Shown: in pieces, positions 8,480 to 15,264 of the stretch
How the letters are laid out: the number at the start of each line of letters is the position of its first letter
Position numbering within the stretch: position 1 is the first letter of the stretch
Source: an uncultured Oscillospiraceae bacterium
Lineage (GTDB): Bacteria > Bacillota > Clostridia > Oscillospirales > Acutalibacteraceae
Length of the DNA: 64,000 nucleotides
Direction of reading: 5' to 3'
Assembly (NCBI GenBank): GCA_900541565.1
Contig: UQKB01000005.1
Location: forward strand, 39,619-103,618
Program-made: the position numbers and the translations under genes
The notes under the pieces: model-generated
Database searches by the model: none
Told to the model about the DNA's origin: nothing
What the model saw: only the letters and a program-made list of their open reading frames with translations

Positions 8480-9463
8480 ATGAGAACAAAACGAATTCTT
8501 TCGCTTTATGTTGCGGCAATGGTCCTTCTGTCATCCCTCTTTTTTTGTGTTTCATCTGCCGGCGCAGCCTCTGGGGCCTCGTTTACACCCCGGTTGACAG
8601 AGCCCGCAAAAACAAATCAGTATTATTTTGACGCTGATTACAACCTGTTTTATAAATATGGCTACGGCATGCCCAACTGCACAGCGTATGCATACGGAAG
8701 AGCCTACGAAATTCTTGGGACGCGCCCCAACCTTTGTCCCTATAACGCAGGTGAGTGGTGGACCTATAATATAGCAAACGGCTTTTATGATTATGGCCAA
8801 ACGCCAAAGCTCGGGGCGATTGCCTGCTGGGATAATTACGATTCCAACTATGGCCATGTGGCGGTTGTTGAAAAAATATCCGGTAAAAATGTAACGTTTT
8901 CTGAATCTGCATATAACGGCACAATGTTTTTTACGCAGACAATCAGCACGGACGATTCCCATATGGGTTATCCTGGGTATCGTTTTCTGGGGTATATTTA
9001 TATCGGTGATTTTTCAAACAGCAGCTCCGGCGGACAGGCTGAAGAGCCAACCCAGAAAATGGCAACACAGCTGTGGAAAATCACGTCTGATAACGGTGTA
9101 AACTTTAGAAGCAATGCGGGGACAAGCTATCAAAGCCTTGCCGTAATCCCGTATGGGACAAACGTGAAAATTACAGAAACCAAAACGGCAGGCGGTTATA
9201 CCTGGGGGAAAACAATCTACCGTTCCCAAACAGGCTGGTGTGTGCTGGATTATGCAAGCGAGCTTGGGGTAATGGGCGACTTGAACCAAAACGGGAAGGT
9301 TGAAATTTCAGACGTTGTTGTCTTCCAGAACTATATTGCCAAAAAAGCAACCTTGTCCGCAACGCAAAGGCTGCTGGCAGATGTGACCGGCGACGGAAAG
9401 TGTGTTACGACCGATACGGTCATGATCCAAAAGTATATCGGCGGTTATCTTGCCAATCTTTAA
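8480..9463 (+). CDS. Secreted CHAP-SH3-dockerin protein (putative cell-wall amidase/endopeptidase)
   Basis: A 327-residue exported protein. The signal peptide (MRTKRILSLYVAAMVLLSSL, cleavage near AGA-AS at about 30) is followed by a CHAP domain. Its Cys67 (MPNCTAYAYG) and His126 (YGHVAVVE) are the usual nucleophile and base of NlpC/CHAP peptidoglycan hydrolases. An SH3-like domain follows at about 195-260 (VNFRSNAGTSYQSL). Residues 266-327 are a type I dockerin, two Ca2+-loop repeats beginning GDLNQNGKVEISD and DVTGDGKCVTTD. The start at 8480 has GGTGG six bases upstream; the ATG at 8462 lacks such a site. It should dock onto a cohesin that is not in this window. Confidence 0.87.
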   Translation: MRTKRILSLYVAAMVLLSSLFFCVSSAGAASGASFTPRLTEPAKTNQYYFDADYNLFYKYGYGMPNCTAYAYGRAYEILGTRPNLCPYNAGEWWTYNIANGFYDYGQTPKLGAIACWDNYDSNYGHVAVVEKISGKNVTFSESAYNGTMFFTQTISTDDSHMGYPGYRFLGYIYIGDFSNSSSGGQAEEPTQKMATQLWKITSDNGVNFRSNAGTSYQSLAVIPYGTNVKITETKTAGGYTWGKTIYRSQTGWCVLDYASELGVMGDLNQNGKVEISDVVVFQNYIAKKATLSATQRLLADVTGDGKCVTTDTVMIQKYIGGYLANL

Positions 9464-9483
9464 AACGATTTAACAGCAATCAT

Positions 9484-9516
9484 AACGCCCTGTACCAAGG
9501 TTTGGTACAGGGCGTT
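9484..9516. terminator. Bidirectional hairpin between two convergent dockerin genes
   Basis: AACGCCCTGTACCA (9484-9497) pairs perfectly with TGGTACAGGGCGTT (9503-9516). T-runs are weak on both sides, but a 14-base stem between converging genes makes a shared terminator likely. Confidence 0.75.
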
Positions 9517-9545
9517 TCGTGTTCTATGAAAAAATGTTAAAATGT

Positions 9546-11291
9546 TTAGCCTTTCTTTGCAAGTATGTTTTGCAGCATCAAAACGTCTTCTATGGTAAGC
9601 AGACAATCGCCGTTTAAATCTGCGGTGGTTTCGATCTGTGCCTGGTCCAGTATAAGCAATTTTGCCAAATGCTTTTGCATAAGCAGCACGTCAGAAATAT
9701 TTATAAATCCGTCGCCGTCCACATCGCCCTTGAGGGAAGCGCTCTTTGACGCAATTGCTTTAATCACAAGCGTTCCGCCAATTTCGTCGTTATTGAACAG
9801 GGTTTGATAAACGTCGGTAAGCTCCAGGAAAGCCCCGTCCAAAAACAGGTAGCAGTCACCTTTGTGTACGTCGGGCAAAAAGGTCATTTTGTTTACAGTG
9901 GTGTTTTTCAACCATTCTCCCACACCAAGGGAGGCGTGCGTGTCCGTGCCCGAAGCGTCAATTTGAACGCCCAAAGCACCTTTTCCGTCCGGCACAATAA
10001 AGGCGGAAGTCTCTGCACTGACATAACCGCTGTAAGGGACATATCCGTTTGCAAGCGGATGCCACTGCGTCTGGTCCTGTACCGGCGCGCCGTCTTCGCA
10101 GGGAATATAATACACGGTATAAGCGGCTCCCACAGCCTCGCTTTCAAATATAACCTGCTCTATAGCCCGGTAGTCGTCGGAAAAATCAAATACGTTTGCA
10201 TAGGTTAATTGATCAAGATACTCTTCGCCCGTGTTTGCATTTTCATAAACGGCCATATCATACGTTGCACCGTAAATTTCATTTTGGTATATTTTCTGGT
10301 TTTCCTTTATTAAATCCGCCTGAACAATCGCATAATTTTTTCCATAACGTTTGTTAAAAATATATTTGTCTTCATAGGAAATCCAGTAAAAGCCTTCTAC
10401 GTTGCTTTGCGCACCCCAGCTGTTTTTTACCAGCCAGGCGCCGTCCTCTTGCGGCCTGTAAAGCGGGTTGAAGTTTTCTTTTTCATATTGGTCGTCCCAT
10501 CCAATGACAGATACGACATGCCCGCCCGTGTTAGCGCTGCTTGGAAAATCATCAGGACAGTAAAACGCCGTTTTCTGTTCGTTAAAATATTTTTTCAACG
10601 TGCTGCAGCCTGCCGTTACGCTGCCATATGTATAAATGGCCTGTTTGATGGAGTCAGGGTCGTTTTCCAAAAACATCAGGTCTGTTACGCCAATGGTGGT
10701 GACGCCTTTTTGGTCAATTTCTTCAAAGCTCAGCATATCGCCGCTTCTATATGGAATGTCGCTTTCCAGACGCGGCCCGCTCCATGACGTAAAATAGCCC
10801 GGCATCATCTGGGAATAACCGCCGTCTGTATATGTGCGCTGCCAGCCGGTCCCGTTTGCACGCGTAGTTGCCCAATGGTTTGCATGCTCTTCTGAAAGGT
10901 CAAAGTCGCCGAGTCCATTTTTTAAAAGATAGGTCTCAAGGCCGGACATAGCACCGAAAACCCAGCAGGTGTTCAGGTTTCCCTGGTCTTTTACGGGTGT
11001 TACATACCCCAAATCTGCAGAACTGTAGGAAACAGGCAGAGCAATGCCGTTGCGCTTGAGCACCGTGCCGGTGCTTTTATACATCTGCGGAACAAGCAAA
11101 TCCTCGCTTCCGTTTTGCAGATAATTTATATATTCTTCCGTATAAGAGGGGCTTACTATAGAATACTTGCTGCCGCCGACCGTAAATTTTTTGCTTTCAA
11201 CGGCTGCAGCACCGGAGGGGAAAGCCGCTGTAAACGCGAAAAGCGCAGTACAAAGACATAAAGCGGCCGTAAGGCGTTTTTTCCTTTTCAT
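9546..11291 (-). CDS. Secreted papain-family (C1) cysteine protease with C-terminal dockerin
   Basis: A 581-residue exported protein with an N-terminal signal peptide ending near PSGAAA (about 30). A C1 peptidase domain spans about 95-310: the oxyanion Gln103 and nucleophile Cys109 in VKDQGNLNTCWVFG, His258 in TGGHVVSVIGW and Asn290 in WLVKNSWG. A linker domain of about 200 residues follows. Residues 522-581 are a type I dockerin (GDVDGDGFINISDVLLMQKH and a second repeat at 557). No long inhibitory propeptide is evident. The start has GAGGT seven bases upstream. With the CHAP protein converging on it, this pair implies a dockerin-cohesin system aimed at proteins or peptidoglycan rather than plant fibre. 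Confidence 0.9.
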   Translation of the reverse strand: MKRKKRLTAALCLCTALFAFTAAFPSGAAAVESKKFTVGGSKYSIVSPSYTEEYINYLQNGSEDLLVPQMYKSTGTVLKRNGIALPVSYSSADLGYVTPVKDQGNLNTCWVFGAMSGLETYLLKNGLGDFDLSEEHANHWATTRANGTGWQRTYTDGGYSQMMPGYFTSWSGPRLESDIPYRSGDMLSFEEIDQKGVTTIGVTDLMFLENDPDSIKQAIYTYGSVTAGCSTLKKYFNEQKTAFYCPDDFPSSANTGGHVVSVIGWDDQYEKENFNPLYRPQEDGAWLVKNSWGAQSNVEGFYWISYEDKYIFNKRYGKNYAIVQADLIKENQKIYQNEIYGATYDMAVYENANTGEEYLDQLTYANVFDFSDDYRAIEQVIFESEAVGAAYTVYYIPCEDGAPVQDQTQWHPLANGYVPYSGYVSAETSAFIVPDGKGALGVQIDASGTDTHASLGVGEWLKNTTVNKMTFLPDVHKGDCYLFLDGAFLELTDVYQTLFNNDEIGGTLVIKAIASKSASLKGDVDGDGFINISDVLLMQKHLAKLLILDQAQIETTADLNGDCLLTIEDVLMLQNILAKKG

Positions 11292-11354
11292 ACATGACCT
11301 CGCTGATTATACAATAAAAAATATTTGCAAAAAGTGTAGCTTCATAATCTTTTT

Positions 11355-11385
11355 GCATATGGATATGCTATATTTTATCAGTATA
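11355..11385 (+). promoter_or_regulatory. Possible forespore (sigma-F/G type) promoter for gpr
   Basis: GCATA (11355-11359) and CAGTATA (11379-11385) resemble the forespore consensus (GHATR and CATNHTA), but with a 19-base gap and one -10 mismatch. gpr is forespore-expressed in Bacillus, which makes the site plausible. It lies 54 bases before the start codon. Confidence 0.35.
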
Positions 11386-11438
11386 GAAAACAAAAGTAAA
11401 TAGGTTGTAAAAAACCCGGAAGAAAAAAGGAGAAAAAT

Positions 11439-12326
11439 ATGCAGGTAAGAACAGACCTTGCGCTTGAAGCAAAGGAAATAGCGGGCGGAAAAATGCAGGG
11501 CGTGCAGTATGACACACAGAAGTACCGGAAAATGACCGTAACAAGAATGCGCATTACACAAGAGGAAGCGGCAAAAAAAATGCAGAAAGAAACAGGTACG
11601 TACATCACAATAGAACTGCCGCCTTTGACAGACGACTTTCGGGAAACAGATCAGCGTCTGCTGATTATTGCAGAGGAAATCCGCTCCCTTTTGCCGGAAA
11701 AGGGGCTGGTGCTGGTAACCGGGCTTGGGAACCTGAATATTACGCCGGATGCACTCGGCCCAAAAGCCGGGGCACAGGTTTTGGCAACCAGGCATATAAC
11801 GGGGGAGCTTGCCCGGAGCACAGGGCTTGACGCTTTGCGGCCTGTTGCGGTGTTAGCTCCCGGCGTTTTGGGACAAACAGGTATAGAAACCGGCGAGCTC
11901 ATTTTCAGCGTAGTGCAGAAGATCAGGCCAAGCGCCGTGATTGCCATTGACGCGCTTGCCTCCAGAAGGCTGGAACGCCTCGGCTGTACCATGCAGATTT
12001 CAGATACGGGGATATCCCCAGGGGCCGGTGTGGGAAACCATCGCCTGAAAATCAACAAAAAAACAATGGGCGTTCCTGTTATTGCAATCGGTGTTCCCAC
12101 CGTGGTAGACGCAGTAACGCTTGCGTCCGATCTTTTATTGGACAGCAGTGCAAAAACGCAAAGCGCTGTGCGCCGCACCGTTTCCCCAAACGGGCAGACA
12201 ATGGTTGTGACCCCGCGGGAAATCGACCTGCTGATCGAGCGGGGGGCAAAGCTGATCAGCATGGCTGTCAACTGTGCGCTGCATCCGGATTTTACGCTTT
12301 CGGACCTGCTTTCCCTTGTAGGATAG
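11439..12326 (+). CDS. gpr: GPR germination endopeptidase
   Basis: A 295-residue aspartic-type protease that degrades the small acid-soluble DNA-coating proteins of the spore during germination. The N-terminal RTDLALEA segment is the hallmark of the family. The conserved core VLVTGLGNLNITPDALGP and the VIAIDALASR and SDTGISPGAGVGNHR stretches match GPR, and the length is close to the usual 320-370 with a shorter propeptide region. The start follows AAAAAGGAGAAAAAT. It is followed after 69 bases by spoIIP, the gpr-spoIIP order also found in Bacillus. Expression is expected in the forespore. Confidence 0.93.
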   Translation: MQVRTDLALEAKEIAGGKMQGVQYDTQKYRKMTVTRMRITQEEAAKKMQKETGTYITIELPPLTDDFRETDQRLLIIAEEIRSLLPEKGLVLVTGLGNLNITPDALGPKAGAQVLATRHITGELARSTGLDALRPVAVLAPGVLGQTGIETGELIFSVVQKIRPSAVIAIDALASRRLERLGCTMQISDTGISPGAGVGNHRLKINKKTMGVPVIAIGVPTVVDAVTLASDLLLDSSAKTQSAVRRTVSPNGQTMVVTPREIDLLIERGAKLISMAVNCALHPDFTLSDLLSLVG

Positions 12327-12395
12327 AGCGCATAAAACAGAAGCGGTATGCATACCTATAAGTTAGAGCAATGCTGTATGGGCGGGGGAAAAGGT

Positions 12396-13499
12396 ATGCA
12401 GACGCAAAAAAGAAAAAAACTGGTAAACGGGACCGCGATTGTGCTTTCGCTTGCAATTGCGGTGTTGTCCGCCGTCTGTGTGGGGGCAAGACTTCCCTCT
12501 GCTTTAGGAGGCGAAACCACGCGCCTGCAGCTAATGGCCGCAGGCCTTACCATGCCGGACGGTACCGTAAAGCAGCAGGAAAACCCAACAGCGCCCGTCG
12601 TAAGCACAATTGCAGATGCAAATCAGGCGCAAAAAGCCGAAAGCGCGGAAAATAGTCAAAAAGAAGAAGAAAGCGTTCCCAAGAAAAAAGACAGCGACGG
12701 GCACGAAGGAGAACGGACTTTTCCCGTTATTGAAAGTCAGTATGGAGCTTCCGGCATAGAATATGATAACTTTTCCATCCGCAATACAACAGATTATGTG
12801 ATCAACATAGGGCAGCAGCTGCAGCTGCCGCTTGGGTTTGAAATGGAAAACACGGCAAAGCCGCAGGTGCTTGTTGTACATACGCATACAGGAGAAGCCT
12901 ATATGCAGGAGGACCTTGGTTATTACTACGAAAATTACAACGGCAGGGACACAGACGATAATTATAATATTACGCGTGTTGGGGCCGCAATTGTGGATAC
13001 ACTTAACGCGCACGGGATTGGCGCGCTGCATTCGACCACGCATCACGACGACCCCAGCTATAACGGTTCGTACGACAGAAGCGCCGAAACCATATACAGC
13101 TACCTGGAAAAATATCCAACCATTAAAGTAGTAATTGATCTGCACCGGGACGCAATCGGTTATGGCGGGGAAAGCGGTAAAATCAAGCCGACGTTTGTTG
13201 CAAACGGAAAAAAGGCCGCGCAGATTATGATCATGAGCGGTTACGACCCCACCGGTGCGTATGGGTTTTCTCACTGGGAATATAATTTGCGCTTCGCTCT
13301 GCGTTTGCAGCAGACGGCGGAAACACTGTATCCGGGTATGACGCGGCCGCTTTATTTTGGGGACTTTGCCTATAATATGTCCATAAATACAGGATCACTG
13401 CTGATAGAAGTTGGAACGGATGTCAATACCCTGGATGAAGCCGTATATTCCGGGGAGCTTTTGGGAGAGGTTTTGGCCCAGGTTTTAAAGCCGGCTTGA
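12396..13499 (+). CDS. spoIIP: Stage II sporulation protein P (peptidoglycan amidase)
   Basis: A 367-residue membrane-anchored amidase/endopeptidase that, with SpoIID and SpoIIM, thins septal peptidoglycan to drive engulfment of the forespore. An N-terminal transmembrane segment (VLSLAIAVLSAVCVGA) is followed by a charged linker and the amidase domain from about 160. HTHTGEAY holds metal-binding His and catalytic Glu, and VIDLHRDAIG is the second conserved block. The ATG at 12396 is chosen because GGGGG precedes it by 7 bases; an in-frame ATG 48 bases upstream lacks a site. Directly downstream of gpr. Mother-cell expression is expected. Confidence 0.93.
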   Translation: MQTQKRKKLVNGTAIVLSLAIAVLSAVCVGARLPSALGGETTRLQLMAAGLTMPDGTVKQQENPTAPVVSTIADANQAQKAESAENSQKEEESVPKKKDSDGHEGERTFPVIESQYGASGIEYDNFSIRNTTDYVINIGQQLQLPLGFEMENTAKPQVLVVHTHTGEAYMQEDLGYYYENYNGRDTDDNYNITRVGAAIVDTLNAHGIGALHSTTHHDDPSYNGSYDRSAETIYSYLEKYPTIKVVIDLHRDAIGYGGESGKIKPTFVANGKKAAQIMIMSGYDPTGAYGFSHWEYNLRFALRLQQTAETLYPGMTRPLYFGDFAYNMSINTGSLLIEVGTDVNTLDEAVYSGELLGEVLAQVLKPA

Positions 13500-13526
13500 T
13501 ATAAGCAGAATAATTTTAAAATGCTA

Positions 13527-13572
13527 TAGACAAAAAGGCTGTGAAGTAGGTATAATTTAAAAAAGCCTTTTT
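13527..13572 (+). promoter_or_regulatory. Promoter framed by an inverted repeat, before the proline-rich membrane protein
   Basis: TAGACA (13527-13532) and TATAAT (13551-13556) with 18 bases between make a good sigma-A promoter. AAAAAGGCT (13532-13540) and AGCCTTTTT (13564-13572) form a perfect 9-base inverted repeat with the -10 box inside the loop. The repeat may end spoIIP transcription or be an operator; both are possible. Confidence 0.5.
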
Positions 13573-13591
13573 GAAAGGAACGGAATAGAAC

Positions 13592-14110
13592 ATGAAGTGC
13601 AAAAAAACAGTATTGCTGTTTTTAACAGCGGCATTACTGCTTATGGCGGCGCATACAACCGTGCTGGCACTGCCGGAGGATGAAACCGTCCCCAGCAGTG
13701 TCTATACGCCGGAAACTCAGCCGCCTTCGGTATCGTCTATAGAACCTACGGAGTCACAGCCCGTTCAGCCGGATTCTGAACCGGAGCCGACCCAGCCCGA
13801 ACCGACCCAACCGCCGGAAACCCAGCCACCGGAAACCCAGCCGCCGGACGTTTCTTATCAGGAAACCGACCCGCCTGCTTCGCAGGAGGAAACGCAGCCG
13901 CAGGAGGACCAGTCCTGGTTAGATATCTTCCAGCTGCCGACACAAACCCTTCCTACCGAGGATGTAACCATTCCCGAAAAGGAAAGTAGCAATACGACCA
14001 CGACGCAATATGTGGTTATGGGGATATTGATGTGGATTGTGATTGTGCTGGGCGCATTGATTACCGTTGGCATACTTGCCAGTACGCACAGAAGAAAACG
14101 CGGAAAATAA
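13592..14110 (+). CDS. Proline/glutamine-rich surface protein with C-terminal membrane anchor
   Basis: I do not recognise a named family. The 172-residue protein has a signal peptide (hydrophobic 7-26, cleavage near VLALPE). A low-complexity stalk of about 110 residues follows, rich in Pro, Gln, Thr and Glu, with repeats such as PTQPEPTQPPETQPPETQPP. A single transmembrane helix lies at about 143-166 (VVMGILMWIVIVLGALITVG), ending in a positive tail RRKRGK. The topology is a surface-exposed, membrane-anchored stalk without a folded head. The start follows GAAAGGAACGG. It has its own promoter and terminator, so it is a single-gene unit downstream of spoIIP; a sporulation role is only a guess. 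Confidence 0.7.
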   Translation: MKCKKTVLLFLTAALLLMAAHTTVLALPEDETVPSSVYTPETQPPSVSSIEPTESQPVQPDSEPEPTQPEPTQPPETQPPETQPPDVSYQETDPPASQEETQPQEDQSWLDIFQLPTQTLPTEDVTIPEKESSNTTTTQYVVMGILMWIVIVLGALITVGILASTHRRKRGK

Positions 14111-14154
14111 AAACGGCTACATACCAAACCCGGCAGTCTGCCGGATTGCATGAG

Positions 14155-14187
14155 AAAAGCAGGGGATAGGAATTCCCCTGCTTTTTA
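14155..14187. terminator. Bidirectional terminator between the proline-rich gene and sodC
   Basis: AAAAGCAGGGGA (14155-14166) pairs with TCCCCTGCTTTT (14174-14185) and is flanked by A and T runs, so it can end transcription from both sides. Confidence 0.88.
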
Positions 14188-14205
14188 GAGCATGTATTTT
14201 TGCTT

Positions 14206-14700
14206 TTAGCGCCGGATCACACCACAGGCCAGCTTATTACCGGAATCCCCGGACGGCTGTGTTTTAAAATCGTCGGCTTTGCTGTGAATAACGACCGTAT
14301 GGCCAAGAATATCCCGGATCCGAAAGCGGTTTGTAACAAACGCGCACCATGCGCTGCCGTTGTTTGCAAAGAGAGGCGGCAGGTCACCCGCATGGGCAGG
14401 GTGCGGACAGTTTTTCGGATTATAATGGGATTTTGTATCTGCAAACGGGTCCTGCGCATTTCCGGTGCAGCTGCCGCCTTGGTGGATGTGCATGGCAAAG
14501 ATGTTTTCGGCACATTCTGTTGAATCTACCGGCAGTCCGGCAATGTCTACTATGACCAAAACGCCACGCAACGTTTTATAGAAAGCGACGGTACCGTCGA
14601 TTTTCTGGTTATCAGGGCCGCCCTTTATCTGTGCAAAAGCCTCCGGCTTCCGTTTTTCCATTTTCCGCGCGTAATTTTTTGTTGTATTTTCCCAAAGCAT
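14206..14700 (-). CDS. Cu/Zn superoxide dismutase family protein, cytoplasmic
   Basis: A 164-residue SodC-type protein. The start was set by AAGGAG 8 bases upstream of the ATG at 14700. All metal ligands are in place: His71 and His73 (MHIHQGG), bridging His92 (HYNP), His100, His103 and Asp106 (PHPAHAGDLP), and His139 (VIHSKADD). The disulfide pair is Cys78 and Cys159. The substrate-guiding active-site Arg is replaced by Lys156 (GDSGNKLACG). No signal peptide is present, unlike most bacterial SodC, so it would act in the cytoplasm on superoxide. It is transcribed alone, downstream of ireB on the same strand but after a terminator. Confidence 0.87.
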   Translation of the reverse strand: MLWENTTKNYARKMEKRKPEAFAQIKGGPDNQKIDGTVAFYKTLRGVLVIVDIAGLPVDSTECAENIFAMHIHQGGSCTGNAQDPFADTKSHYNPKNCPHPAHAGDLPPLFANNGSAWCAFVTNRFRIRDILGHTVVIHSKADDFKTQPSGDSGNKLACGVIRR

Positions 14701-14883
14701 TCTATCAGCTCCTTTTATATCCAGAATATGCGCGTGCGGCATACAGGTGCAGCGTATCCTGAAAAGCATTTTGCAGGAGCGGTTTGTCAAAATGTCTGAA
14801 AAGCGCGTTTTTTATGCCTGTGCTGCGGAAATGCAGCATAAAAGTCAGAGGGCAAAACCCAGGGATGCCACATCCGTAAATTT

Positions 14884-14924
14884 GGATAAAAAGAAAAGCC
14901 CGCTGCACAATGCATGCAGCGGGC
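14884..14924 (-). terminator. Intrinsic terminator after ireB
   Basis: Read on the minus strand, TGCAGCGGGC arms (14915-14924 and 14898-14907) pair perfectly and are followed by TTTTCTTTTT. Confidence 0.9.
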
Positions 14925-14936
14925 AAATGTTTTGAT

Positions 14937-15182
14937 TTATTTGTTTAAAAAGGACTTTACAAGCGTTTCCAAAAGATCGTCCCGGTCAATTTTACTGATA
15001 ATATTACGCGCGTTGTTATGGGTTGTAATATATGTGGGATCTTCGGAAAGAATGTAGCCGACAATTTGGTTGACAGGGTTATACCCCTTTTGCTTGAGCG
15101 CGTCGTAAACCGTAACCAGCGCTTTTTTTATTTCGTCGTCCTTGTCGCCTCCCAGTGAAAAAACCATCGTCTTGTCAAACAT
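14937..15182 (-). CDS. ireB: IreB-family regulatory phosphoprotein (UPF0297)
   Basis: An 81-residue protein matching the IreB/UPF0297 family over its full length. The N-terminal [19 protein letters not shown] contains the threonine region phosphorylated by the IreK Ser/Thr kinase in Enterococcus. There IreB acts as a negative regulator of cephalosporin tolerance. In many Firmicutes it heads an operon with ruvX and DUF1292 genes; here it stands alone with its own promoter and terminator, which is unusual. The start has GGAGGTGG seven bases upstream. Confidence 0.92.
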   Translation of the reverse strand: MFDKTMVFSLGGDKDDEIKKALVTVYDALKQKGYNPVNQIVGYILSEDPTYITTHNNARNIISKIDRDDLLETLVKSFLNK

Positions 15183-15203
15183 GCTTCCACCTCCACTGTA
15201 GAC

Positions 15204-15232
15204 ATTATACTACGCTGTAAGTCTAAGTTCAA
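15204..15232 (-). promoter_or_regulatory. Sigma-A promoter for ireB
   Basis: On the minus strand TTGAAC (15232-15227) and TATAAT (15209-15204) are 17 bases apart, just upstream of the ireB ribosome site. Confidence 0.75.
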
Positions 15233-15264
15233 TAACAAATTGTGAACTTTTACACCGGAAAAAA

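Noticed and set aside
13760-13860. Repeated CCG/CAG-like triplets suggesting a repeat array
   Set aside because: It is the coding stretch for the Pro/Gln-rich stalk of the membrane protein, not a non-coding repeat.
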